From positions 1-11,807 of the forward strand of contig CAZQDQ010000026.1 in NCBI GenBank assembly GCA_964592455.1: 11,807 bases of DNA. The letters are read 5' to 3'. Shown here piece by piece: positions 1-7,305 of the stretch (positions are counted from its first letter, which is position 1; each line of letters opens with the position of its first letter). The notes under the pieces were generated by a model. That model was not told where the DNA came from, searched no databases, and worked only from the letters and a program-made list of their open reading frames with translations. A program made the translations under genes and the position numbers. Source of the DNA: MFAQ01 sp964592455. GTDB taxonomy: Bacteria > Patescibacteriota > Microgenomatia > UBA1400 > MFAQ01.

Positions 1-2472
1 CCCTTCTCTAAAATTTCCTTTGGTTGGTAGCTCGACTAAGTTACCAAGTGGGTCAGTGTTGATACCACGCATGGCGGAGAGCTGTTTGATAGTATTTTTG
101 GTGATACGACCCATACCAGTGTCGATAATTAAGCGAATTGGATTGTCGGCTGAGAAAGTTTGCCAGGTTCGCTCGGCTAATTCGTCGGCAGTCTCCATCC
201 ACATTTTAATAGTTTCACGTTTTCTTTCCTCGTTGGTGATTAGCCCCAAGTTATAACTGTTTTCAATTTCCTTTGCCTTATTATTTCCTTCTTCGATAAA
301 GTTGTCTTTATCTGCATAAAGTTCGTTGTCTGAGACAGCGAAGGAAAGTCCAGAGGTAGTAGCATAAGCAAAACCAATATTTTTGACACCATCAACTAGT
401 TTTACAACTTGTTTGACACTTAAGTTTCTAATAGCTCTGTGGAAAAGAGCAGAAATTTCTTTTCTTGGTAGATTGTGGTTTATAAACTCCCATTCCGTGG
501 GTAACATCTGGTTAAAAATGATGCGGCCGACTGTTGTTTCGGTCAACTCCAATGTGTCTGGATTGCGGCGAACCATGATAAGCTGCCTTTCGGAAATAAC
601 ACCGTTTTGAGCGGCAGTAATAGCTTGCTGCTCTGACCCGAAGGGATGAGGATATTTACTTAGTTTTTCGTCGACTGAAGTAAGGTAGTAAACACCGATA
701 GCCATTTCCTTGGAGTCTGGAATAGAAACAGGATTACCTGCTGATGGCTTAACTAAGTTGTTTTGAGGCAACATGAACTTTTTAGCTTCACGAACGGCTT
801 TTTTGGTTAGAGGGACGTGGACTGCCATTTGGTCACCATCGAAGTCGGCATTAAAACCACCACAAACAACAGGATGCAATCTAATTGCCGATCCATCGAC
901 TAAAACTGGCCAGAAGGCTTGGATGGAGAGTTTGTGTAAGGTGGGAGCACGGTTTAGAAGAACTGGGTGTTTTTTGGTGATGTTTTCTAGAATGTCAAAA
1001 ACTTCTGGCTGTCTTTTCTCAATTAGGGCCTTGGCGGCTTTGACGTTGGGAGCCAGATCTTGTTTGATAAGTTCGTGTAAGACAAACGGCTTAAACATCT
1101 CCAGAGCCATATCCTTTGGTAAACCACATTGGTTGAGTTTTAGTTCTGGACCGACGACGATAACAGAGCGACCAGAGTAGTCAACACGCTTACCTAAAAG
1201 GTTTTGGCGGAAACGACCTTGTTTGCCGCGAAGCATGTCAGAGAGAGACTTTAGAGTCTTTCCGGTTCTTGATCTTCTTGAAGATCTTGCTTGTGAAGAG
1301 TCAATTAAAGAATCGACAGCTTCTTGAAACATGCGTTTTTCATTTCTTAGAATGATTTCGGGGGCACCTAAATCGATTAGATGTTTTAAGCGATTGTTTC
1401 GATTGATAACACGGCGGTAGAGATCGTTTAGATCTGAGGCGGCAAAACGACCACCAGAGAGCTGGACCATGGGACGTAAGTCGGGAGGAATAACTGGTAA
1501 AGTTTGCATAATCATCCACTCTGGCTTGATTTTGGAGTCTAACAAGCCACGGACAACTTGCAATCTTTTGACAGCCCTGAGCCTTTTGGCCTCGGAGTTA
1601 CTGTTCATGTCTTCTTTTAGTTTGAGACTTAGACTATCTAGATCTATTTTTTTAAGAGCCTCCAGAAGACTTTCTGAACCCATACCAGCTGAAAGCCAAT
1701 CGACTAAGTCGTACTCGGCTAATTTGGCATACTCAGAATCGGAAACCAATGAATTAACATCGATTCTTTCGACTAAAGAACTTAGTTTGGCAAAAATTTC
1801 TTCGGTGTAGGCGATTTCGACAACCATTTGCTCTCTCAAGTTGGCAATTTTCTGTTTGTAGTCTTGTTTTAGTTTTTCTGATTTTAGTTCCAACTCATCT
1901 TTGACTTTGATTTTTTTCTTTAAATCTTTAACTTCTTTTTCACCTTTGTCTTTGAGATCTTCAATTTGGGTATCGTAGTTAGTTCTAACTTCGTTTAGTT
2001 TTTCTTCAGTTTTGAGTTTGATGCTCTCGAGTGCTTCGGAGCGTTTTTCCTCGTCGACACTCATGACCAGATATTTACTGAAGTAGATGACAGAGGTTAA
2101 GGCTTTGGGTGAGATGTCTAACAAGAGAGAAAGTTTGCTTGGGGCGCCCTTGAAGAACCAAACATGGGCAACGGGGGCTGACAAATCGATATGGCCCATA
2201 CGCTCGCGTCTGACTCGACTTAAAGTTACTTCGACACCACATTTATCACAAACAATACCCTTGAACCTAACTCTTTTATACTTACCACAGTAACATTCCC
2301 AGTCTTTGACGGGACCAAAAATGCGCTCACAAAAAAGACCGTCTTTTTCTGGTTTTTGGGTTCTGTAATTGATTGTTTCTGGTTTGGTAACTTGACCGTA
2401 AGACCACTTTTTGACGTCCTCTGGACTGGCAAGTCTAATTTGCAAACCGGTGAAGTCGATAATGTTATTCAT
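1..2472 (-). CDS. rpoC: RNA polymerase beta' subunit, C-terminal part outside the window
   Basis: Catalytic subunit of DNA-dependent RNA polymerase, cytoplasmic, paired with RpoB. I translated 824 codons by hand from the ATG at 2472-2470; the frame is open to base 1. The N-terminal zinc-binding domain has Cys60, Cys62, Cys75 and Cys78. Residues about 140-212 form a charged, Lys/Glu-rich predicted coiled coil inserted after the LDISPKALTSVIYF segment. RVDYSGRSVIVVGP lies at about 427-440. The catalytic NADFDGDQ motif is residues 541-548, with Asp543, Asp545 and Asp547 to hold Mg2+. The window ends at NFREG, just before the bridge helix, so the bridge helix and trigger loop are not seen. The gene follows rpoB by 27 bases. 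No clear Shine-Dalgarno precedes the ATG, only an A-rich stretch. Identity is certain; only the 3' end is missing. Confidence 0.98.
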   Translation of the reverse strand, partial: MNNIIDFTGLQIRLASPEDVKKWSYGQVTKPETINYRTQKPEKDGLFCERIFGPVKDWECYCGKYKRVRFKGIVCDKCGVEVTLSRVRRERMGHIDLSAPVAHVWFFKGAPSKLSLLLDISPKALTSVIYFSKYLVMSVDEEKRSEALESIKLKTEEKLNEVRTNYDTQIEDLKDKGEKEVKDLKKKIKVKDELELKSEKLKQDYKQKIANLREQMVVEIAYTEEIFAKLSSLVERIDVNSLVSDSEYAKLAEYDLVDWLSAGMGSESLLEALKKIDLDSLSLKLKEDMNSNSEAKRLRAVKRLQVVRGLLDSKIKPEWMIMQTLPVIPPDLRPMVQLSGGRFAASDLNDLYRRVINRNNRLKHLIDLGAPEIILRNEKRMFQEAVDSLIDSSQARSSRRSRTGKTLKSLSDMLRGKQGRFRQNLLGKRVDYSGRSVIVVGPELKLNQCGLPKDMALEMFKPFVLHELIKQDLAPNVKAAKALIEKRQPEVFDILENITKKHPVLLNRAPTLHKLSIQAFWPVLVDGSAIRLHPVVCGGFNADFDGDQMAVHVPLTKKAVREAKKFMLPQNNLVKPSAGNPVSIPDSKEMAIGVYYLTSVDEKLSKYPHPFGSEQQAITAAQNGVISERQLIMVRRNPDTLELTETTVGRIIFNQMLPTEWEFINHNLPRKEISALFHRAIRNLSVKQVVKLVDGVKNIGFAYATTSGLSFAVSDNELYADKDNFIEEGNNKAKEIENSYNLGLITNEERKRETIKMWMETADELAERTWQTFSADNPIRLIIDTGMGRITKNTIKQLSAMRGINTDPLGNLVELPTKGNFREG

Positions 2473-2499
2473 TTTAGTTTTTATTGTTGCTTACATTAA

Positions 2500-5400
2500 T
2501 TACTGATTTTCTAAATCTGGATTTAAGTCCCCCGCTTCGGCTGATTCTTCTGTGATTTCGTCAGCAAGATCTTGCTCGGGGTTATCTTCTTCATCGAAGT
2601 CGGTTTCTTTGAGTTCGTCAGAAATACTTGTGGCTTCGGCAAATTCTGCAGCAACATCTGGCTTGATGGCAGACATGTCTTCGGGGGCTGTAACAACTGA
2701 GCCTGTAGGAACGACAGCTAAACCTAGAGAGTTTAGTTCTTTAACCAAGACTTTAAACGACTCTGGAATTGAGGACATGGGGATGTTTTCACCCTTGACT
2801 ATAGCTTCGAAAGCTTTGGCGCGGCCGACAACGTCGTCTGATTTTAAGGTAAGCATTTCCTGAAGAGAGTAAGCTGCTTTGTGTGCTTCTAGTGCCCAGA
2901 CTTCCATTTCACCCAAGCGCTGTCCACCCATTTGAGCTTTACCGCCCAGTGGCTGTTGGGTAACCAAACTGTAAGGCCCAATGGAGCGAGCGTGAGTCTT
3001 GTCCTCGACCATGTGGTTTAGTTTGATTATGTAACCGACACCTACAGCACACTCTTGAGCAAAACTTTCCCCGGTGCGGCCATCGTAGAGCTGAGATTTA
3101 CCAGAAACTGGCAGACCAGCTGCTCTAAGTTCGTTAGCCATTTTTTCTTCGGTAACTTTTTCAAAAACAGGTAGAGCATAATTTTTACCCAAAGTCTGAC
3201 CAGCAAAAGCCAGTTGAGCCTCCAAGAGTTGCCCAAGATTCATACGAGCAAGAACTGAAAGCGGGGAGATAATAATATCTACTGGGGTACCGTCTGCCAG
3301 GTGTGGCATGTCGGCGTCCGAAACTATCTTACTAATGACACCCTTGTTACCATGGCGGCCCGCAACTTTGTCACCAACAGTGATTTTTCGAAGTTGGGCG
3401 ACCTTGACTTTGATTTGTTTAATAACGCCGGCGTCTAGTTCGTCGCCGTCTTCTCTGTTTAGAATTCGGACAGAAACAACAACCCCTTGGTCACCGTGAG
3501 GCAAGCGGAGGGAAGTATCTCGAACCTCTCTAGCTTTTTCTCCAAAGATAGCACGCAACAATCTTTCTTCTGCAGTTAGTTCGGTCTCACCTTTGGGGGC
3601 AATTTTACCTACCAAAATATCGTTTGGACCAACAACAGAGCCAATAGCAACAATACCATCGCTACCTAGATTGCGCAGATCTATTTCGGAAACATTAGGA
3701 ATATCTCTTGTTAGTTCTTCATCACCGAGTTTGGTATTCATGACGTCACAGGTATGCTCGTGAATGTGAATGGAGGACAACAAATCCTCGCGAACAACAC
3801 GATCGGAAACAACAATGGCGTCCTCGTAACCTAGACCTTCGAAGGCGGCATAGGCAATAAGGAGATTTTGACCTAAAGCTAGCTCGCCATTTTGGGCGGA
3901 AGGACCATTGATAATTAGATCTCCCTTTTTAACTTTGTCGCCAACATTGACTAAAGGTGTCTGGTTGTAGCAAGTGTCTTGTGAAGAGTTGTGATACTTT
4001 CTTAGGTTGTAGGTAATGAGGTCCTTGCTAACCTCGACAAAGCCATAGTCGTAAGGAGAGACAATGCTGCCGGCCTTGGCAATGTCGGCTTTATTTATTT
4101 TGATAGTGATGTGATTGCCATCCATGGAGATCACTTCGCCATCGAAATCAGCTTTAACTACCCAGCCCATGGCCTGAGCGGCTGTGCCTTCCATGCCAGT
4201 ACCGACAATGGGCGCAGTAGGTTTGACCAAAGGTAAAGCTTGGGTGAGGTGGTGAGTGCCCATGAGAGCGCGAGTACCTTCATCTTGTTGAACGAAAGGA
4301 ATGAGAGCAGCGGAAGTACCAAGAGCTTGACGAGGAATGACGTCGATATATTGAACTTTATCAATATCGGCTTCAATAAATTTACCTTGGAAACGCACAG
4401 GAACCCATTGCTGCAAGATAATGTCACCGTCGCGTTCAATTTCGGAGTGGGTGATGTATGACTCCTCTTCGTCGTCGGCGGCCAAGTAAACAATTTCTGG
4501 ATTGACCTTGTAAATAGTTTTTCCGCCTTTGGTTACTTTTTCGACTTTGTGGTAGGGAGACTCTAGGAAACCAAATTCGTTAACTCTGGTGTAGAGCGCT
4601 AGATAAGTGACCAAACCGATGTTTGGACCTTCGGGAGAGCGAACAGGACAAATACGGGAATACTGAGAAGAGTGAATGTCGCGCATGGAGAAACTGGCTC
4701 GCTCCCGGGTGATTCCGCCTGGTCCCATAACAGAAACACGGCGCAAGTTATCGATTTCGGAGATGGGATTGACTTGGTCGAGAATGGAGCTTAACCTGTT
4801 TCTTCGGAAAAACTCAGTGATAGAAGAAATAATTGGCCTTGGGTTAACAAAGGCGGCTGGGGTTGGTAGATCGTCTGGCTTGGCAAGAGACATTTTTTCT
4901 TTAATGGAACGCTCCAACCTTAGTAGACCTGCCTTAAATGAGGTTTGGTTGACGAGTTCACCGACACAGCGAAGGCGTCTGTTGGCCAAGTGATCGATAT
5001 CGTCAGTTTTACCTTGACCATTTTGAAGAGAAATAAGGTAGCGGATAACCCCAATGAAGTCTTCGTTACTTAACATGGTGTGCTGCTTGTCGACAGGGGT
5101 GTCAGTATTGCCTAGTTTGCGGTTCATTTTGTAGCGACCAACCAAACCTAGGTTATAACGTCTGGCATCGAAGAACATTTGGTGAAGAAGGGCTTTGGCA
5201 TTTTCTAACACGGCTGGTTCACCAGGCCTGACTTTTTGGTAGAACTCAAGCAGGGCTTCTTCGGTGTTAGTACTGGAATCTTTGAGAAGAGTGGAGGCGA
5301 TGTATTTGTGGTCTTTGTCGGTGTCTACATCACTAAAGAGACTTAGAATCTCGTCATTTGTAGAATAGCCCAAGGCACGAATAAGGGTGGTGGCGGTAAC

Positions 5401-5952
5401 TTTGCGGTGACGGTCGATGCGAACTGAAATGTGGTCATTTCTGCTGACAATAAATTCTAGCCACGAGCCACGCATGGGGCGAACTTCGGCAGAGTGGACT
5501 GAGCGTCCAGAGTGAGGGTCGATTTCTTTGGTGAAGTAGGCTCCGGGTGAGCGAACTAGTTGGTTTACTACGACACGTTCGACGCCGTTGATAATGAAGG
5601 TACCAATACTGGTCATGACAGGCACATCGCCTAGAAAAATTTCTTGTTGTTGGGATTGTTTGGTTTGAAGGTTAGTGAGCTTAACAGTGGCCCAGAGGGG
5701 AGACTCGAAGGTAACGCCTTTTTCGATAGCTTGTTTGGGGGTAATTTTTGGTAAACCGATGCGATTGCTTAAAAACTCGAACTCAAAAATTTTACCGGTG
5801 AAATCTCTGATTGGGTTTAGTTCTAGAAGGCTTTCTTTAATTCCTTCTTCTAAGAATTGTTTGTAGGAGTCTATTTGAATTTGAGCTAGATTTGGCTCTG
5901 TTAATCTTGAGGTGGTGTTCCCCCAGTTTTCGCGATTGATTTTTTTAATCAT
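2500..5952 (-). CDS. rpoB: RNA polymerase beta subunit
   Basis: Second large subunit of RNA polymerase, cytoplasmic. Complete, 1150 residues from ATG 5952, close to the length of beta subunits that lack the long Proteobacterial insertions. Landmarks in order: GVERVVVNQLVRSPGAYF (about 123-140), the rifamycin-pocket region RLSSILDQVNPISEI (386-400) with MGPGGITRERASF (409-421), RSPEGPNIGLV (438-448), VGDKVAGRHGNKG (859-871) with the two active-site lysines Lys862 and Lys870, and GGKAQMGGQRLGEMEVWALE (1003-1022). The last 60 residues are an acidic tail. The frame stays open upstream to a TTG at 6000, but that codon sits in the U-tract of a leader hairpin, so I prefer ATG 5952. An AGG touches this ATG, too close for a normal Shine-Dalgarno. 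Several rifamycin-contact positions differ from sensitive bacteria (see findings). Confidence 0.98.
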   Translation of the reverse strand: MIKKINRENWGNTTSRLTEPNLAQIQIDSYKQFLEEGIKESLLELNPIRDFTGKIFEFEFLSNRIGLPKITPKQAIEKGVTFESPLWATVKLTNLQTKQSQQQEIFLGDVPVMTSIGTFIINGVERVVVNQLVRSPGAYFTKEIDPHSGRSVHSAEVRPMRGSWLEFIVSRNDHISVRIDRHRKVTATTLIRALGYSTNDEILSLFSDVDTDKDHKYIASTLLKDSSTNTEEALLEFYQKVRPGEPAVLENAKALLHQMFFDARRYNLGLVGRYKMNRKLGNTDTPVDKQHTMLSNEDFIGVIRYLISLQNGQGKTDDIDHLANRRLRCVGELVNQTSFKAGLLRLERSIKEKMSLAKPDDLPTPAAFVNPRPIISSITEFFRRNRLSSILDQVNPISEIDNLRRVSVMGPGGITRERASFSMRDIHSSQYSRICPVRSPEGPNIGLVTYLALYTRVNEFGFLESPYHKVEKVTKGGKTIYKVNPEIVYLAADDEEESYITHSEIERDGDIILQQWVPVRFQGKFIEADIDKVQYIDVIPRQALGTSAALIPFVQQDEGTRALMGTHHLTQALPLVKPTAPIVGTGMEGTAAQAMGWVVKADFDGEVISMDGNHITIKINKADIAKAGSIVSPYDYGFVEVSKDLITYNLRKYHNSSQDTCYNQTPLVNVGDKVKKGDLIINGPSAQNGELALGQNLLIAYAAFEGLGYEDAIVVSDRVVREDLLSSIHIHEHTCDVMNTKLGDEELTRDIPNVSEIDLRNLGSDGIVAIGSVVGPNDILVGKIAPKGETELTAEERLLRAIFGEKAREVRDTSLRLPHGDQGVVVSVRILNREDGDELDAGVIKQIKVKVAQLRKITVGDKVAGRHGNKGVISKIVSDADMPHLADGTPVDIIISPLSVLARMNLGQLLEAQLAFAGQTLGKNYALPVFEKVTEEKMANELRAAGLPVSGKSQLYDGRTGESFAQECAVGVGYIIKLNHMVEDKTHARSIGPYSLVTQQPLGGKAQMGGQRLGEMEVWALEAHKAAYSLQEMLTLKSDDVVGRAKAFEAIVKGENIPMSSIPESFKVLVKELNSLGLAVVPTGSVVTAPEDMSAIKPDVAAEFAEATSISDELKETDFDEEDNPEQDLADEITEESAEAGDLNPDLENQ

Positions 5953-5998
5953 CCTTTTTTTTGTTTTTGGTAGGGATAAATAACAATGGACAACATAC

Positions 5999-6031
5999 AA
6001 AAACCTGACTGGCGCATAACCCAGCCAAGTT
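5999..6031 (-). promoter_or_regulatory. Hairpin with short U-tract in the rpoB leader, possible attenuator
   Basis: Read on the minus strand, AACTTGGCTGG (6031-6021) pairs with CCAGTCAGGTT (6012-6002) over 11 positions including two G-T wobbles, with the 8-base loop GTTATGCG. Five T residues (6003-5999) follow, two of them inside the stem. It lies between the rpoB promoter and the rpoB ATG, about 10 nt after the expected transcript start. The shape is that of a weak intrinsic terminator or attenuator. The U-tract is short, so it may instead only protect the 5' end. Confidence 0.5.
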
Positions 6032-6046
6032 AAAAGCAGTGCTACT

Positions 6047-6076
6047 AGTATAGCGTTGGGAGGCTAGTGGTGTCAA
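6047..6076 (-). promoter_or_regulatory. Promoter of the rpoB-rpoC operon
   Basis: On the minus strand there is a perfect -35 TTGACA (6076-6071), an 18-base spacer and a -10 TATACT (6052-6047), a strong housekeeping-sigma promoter. Transcription should begin near 6040, giving a leader of about 88 nt before the rpoB ATG. This suggests rpoBC can be transcribed independently of any upstream ribosomal-protein genes; none lie next to it here. Confidence 0.85.
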
Positions 6077-6099
6077 CAGGGAGTTTGATTGCTTTACGT

Positions 6100-6128
6100 T
6101 TGCTTTTTTTATAGTTATGGGATATAAT
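6100..6128 (+). promoter_or_regulatory. Promoter of the first small membrane-protein unit
   Basis: A perfect -10 TATAAT (6123-6128) is preceded at 17 bases by TTGCTT (6100-6105), which matches the first three bases of the -35 consensus. It is divergent to the rpoB promoter, with 23 bases between the two -35 elements. Expected start near 6135, which gives a leader of about 30 nt. Confidence 0.7.
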
Positions 6129-6153
6129 GGCCCAAACCCTAAATCTGATCCCC

Positions 6154-6166
6154 GGAGGATACCTTG
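6154..6166 (+). promoter_or_regulatory. Strong Shine-Dalgarno before a TTG start
   Basis: GGAGG (6154-6158), a 5-base spacer ATACC, then TTG (6164-6166). This decides the start of the first membrane-protein gene, since no ATG or GTG in the frame has a comparable site. The 13 bases TACCTTGAAAAAT (6160-6172) recur exactly at 6932-6944 around the start of the third gene, which also has GGAGGAGG (6920-6927) before its TTG. Confidence 0.8.
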
Positions 6167-6514
6167 AAAAATAAATATGTTCGCGACAATGTAGTAACTT
6201 TTTACTTTTTTTCGTATGTGGCACTCTTTGCCATTGGATTATTTCTTAGCAAACAGTATGGTGGATTTAATCTTTGGGCTTTGGTTGTTACCTCCGCGAT
6301 AGTGGCAATTATCGCGACATTAACCGCCCTAGCTATTGATTTTTTCTTTGTGTTGCTTCTGGCTGTATTCGGCAAAGTTGGAATTTCGGAGATATACCGA
6401 TATATGAATGCCACTGGCTACGGCACGGCATACCTGCAGTCTTATATGGCAACAAAGGGGCGAAATGAGTTTCGAAAACTGATTGAGAGTAAGGAGAATA
6501 CTGATGAAGAGTGA
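6164..6514 (+). CDS. Small membrane protein of unknown function
   Basis: 116 residues from a TTG behind a strong GGAGG. I do not recognise the family. The protein is mostly hydrophobic: a first membrane segment at about 10-29, then a long hydrophobic stretch at about 36-70 that may hold two segments. A soluble tail (about 71-116) is rich in Tyr and Gly around YRYMNATGYGTAY and ends with charged residues (ENTDEE). There is no signal-peptide cleavage site that I can see and no catalytic motif. It is the first gene of a unit with its own promoter; its last 11 bases overlap the next gene, so the two are probably translationally coupled. The tight signals at both ends make it a real gene, though the product is hypothetical. 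Confidence 0.85.
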   Translation: MKNKYVRDNVVTFYFFSYVALFAIGLFLSKQYGGFNLWALVVTSAIVAIIATLTALAIDFFFVLLLAVFGKVGISEIYRYMNATGYGTAYLQSYMATKGRNEFRKLIESKENTDEE

Positions 6515-6839
6515 AATATTGAAATTGCTTACCAGCTTTCTTTTTGCGGTGGGCTTAACTATAGTAGCCACATCAGTTCTTTACTTGGCTGAAGCTGGAA
6601 TGTTTTGGATGTCTGCTGTATTGATCGGGGGCATCGGAGGATCGCTCATTGGAAACACCGGTATCTTTGTTTGGAATTACTTTTCCAACGCGAGATTGGC
6701 TGAAGACTGCAACAGTGATATTGAAGATATCTACTTCGCAGTCAACGAACTTGGGTGGAATAAAGGGTGGATTAGAGAAAACTCTTCGCAATTTATTTAC
6801 CAGCTCGACAAGGAAAAGCTAAGGCGAGGTATGATATAA
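6504..6839 (+). CDS. Small membrane protein of unknown function, AED-motif type
   Basis: 111 residues from ATG 6504, chosen because AAGGAG (6491-6496) lies 7 bases upstream; the alternative TTG at 6483 has no such site. Two predicted membrane segments (about 8-29 and 35-60), the second containing the glycine-rich IGGIGGSLIG. The cytoplasmic-looking tail begins with LAEDCNSDIEDI (65-76). The same pattern, AED, any residue, N, two residues, I or V, EDI, occurs at the same place in the third gene of the island (IAEDRNLPVEDI), so the two are probably related. It overlaps the preceding gene by 11 bases and is followed by an intrinsic terminator 13 bases after its stop. Function unknown. Confidence 0.85.
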   Translation: MKSEILKLLTSFLFAVGLTIVATSVLYLAEAGMFWMSAVLIGGIGGSLIGNTGIFVWNYFSNARLAEDCNSDIEDIYFAVNELGWNKGWIRENSSQFIYQLDKEKLRRGMI

Positions 6840-6852
6840 AAGTGGTATCTTG

Positions 6853-6875
6853 ACCCAGCGAGAGCTGGGTTTTTT
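6853..6875 (+). terminator. Intrinsic terminator of the two-gene membrane-protein unit
   Basis: Perfect 7-bp stem ACCCAGC (6853-6859) and GCTGGGT (6864-6870) closed by a GAGA tetraloop, followed by TTTTT (6871-6875). Confidence 0.88.
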
Positions 6876-6888
6876 GTAAGAAACTGCT

Positions 6889-6894
6889 TATAAT
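6889..6894 (+). promoter_or_regulatory. Probable -10 element for the third small membrane-protein gene
   Basis: A perfect TATAAT directly after the preceding terminator, about 42 bases before the next start codon. No convincing -35 lies at 16-18 bases; that position falls on the terminator stem and U-tract. Expected transcript start near 6901. Confidence 0.55.
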
Positions 6895-6935
6895 GTGACC
6901 ATATTCTGAATTCTGACCTGGAGGAGGTTTTTACC

Positions 6936-7217
6936 TTGAAAAATTTTTTGAAAGTACTTAAGTATGTGCTCCACGGGGCTAAAAATGTAATCTTAAATTT
7001 AAATATTGGAGCTTTGACCATATCACTATTGGTGGCAACTACAGCACCCAATTTTAAAGAAGCACTGGGGAGAGTAGCAACAGTGATATTGTTTATGAAC
7101 TTGATTATCGCCTTTGCGACGACCTGGGTAACTGCCACTCTTTATGTTTCTGCAAAAGAAATAGCTGAGGATCGTAACTTGCCTGTCGAAGACATATTGG
7201 AAGAAATATGTGTATGA
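6936..7217 (+). CDS. Small membrane protein of unknown function, AED-motif type
   Basis: 93 residues from a TTG with GGAGGAGG (6920-6927) 8 bases upstream. Two predicted membrane segments (about 21-38 and 46-71) follow a basic N-terminus. A short tail holds IAEDRNLPVEDI (76-87), nearly the same as LAEDCNSDIEDI in the gene at 6504-6839 and placed just after the last membrane segment in both. I therefore read the two as members of one small family. It has its own promoter and terminator, and its stop codon is inside the terminator stem. No catalytic residues can be named and the function is unknown. Confidence 0.85.
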   Translation: MKNFLKVLKYVLHGAKNVILNLNIGALTISLLVATTAPNFKEALGRVATVILFMNLIIAFATTWVTATLYVSAKEIAEDRNLPVEDILEEICV

Positions 7218-7243
7218 CACCCTCAATTTTGAGGGTGTTTTTT
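7217..7243 (+). terminator. Intrinsic terminator overlapping the stop codon
   Basis: Stem ACACCCTC (7217-7224) with GAGGGTGT (7231-7238), loop AATTTT, then a run of T to 7243. The A of the TGA stop is the first base of the stem. A further ACCCTC at 7248-7253 could pair with the same GAGGGT. The minus strand has no U-tract after the hairpin, so it is not an obvious terminator for mltG. Confidence 0.88.
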
Positions 7244-7305
7244 ATTGACCCTCCGATATTTACTTTTCGCCTAATTAGAACTACCCGTTCACGGCTCAAA
7301 GAGCA

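Noticed and set aside
4158..4493. Alternative-frame ORF inside rpoB on the same strand, with others like it on the opposite strand
   Set aside because: They are shadows of rpoB/rpoC coding sequence, without start signals or recognisable products.
5953..6000. Upstream TTG start adding 16 residues to RpoB
   Set aside because: The TTG lies in the U-tract of the leader hairpin, has no ribosome site, and the extra residues (MYVVHCYLSLPK) do not look like a beta-subunit N-terminus.
7217..7253. Third ACCCTC arm after the terminator as an antiterminator switch
   Set aside because: The extra arm is only 6 bases, lies beyond the U-tract and cannot act before termination on the plus strand.
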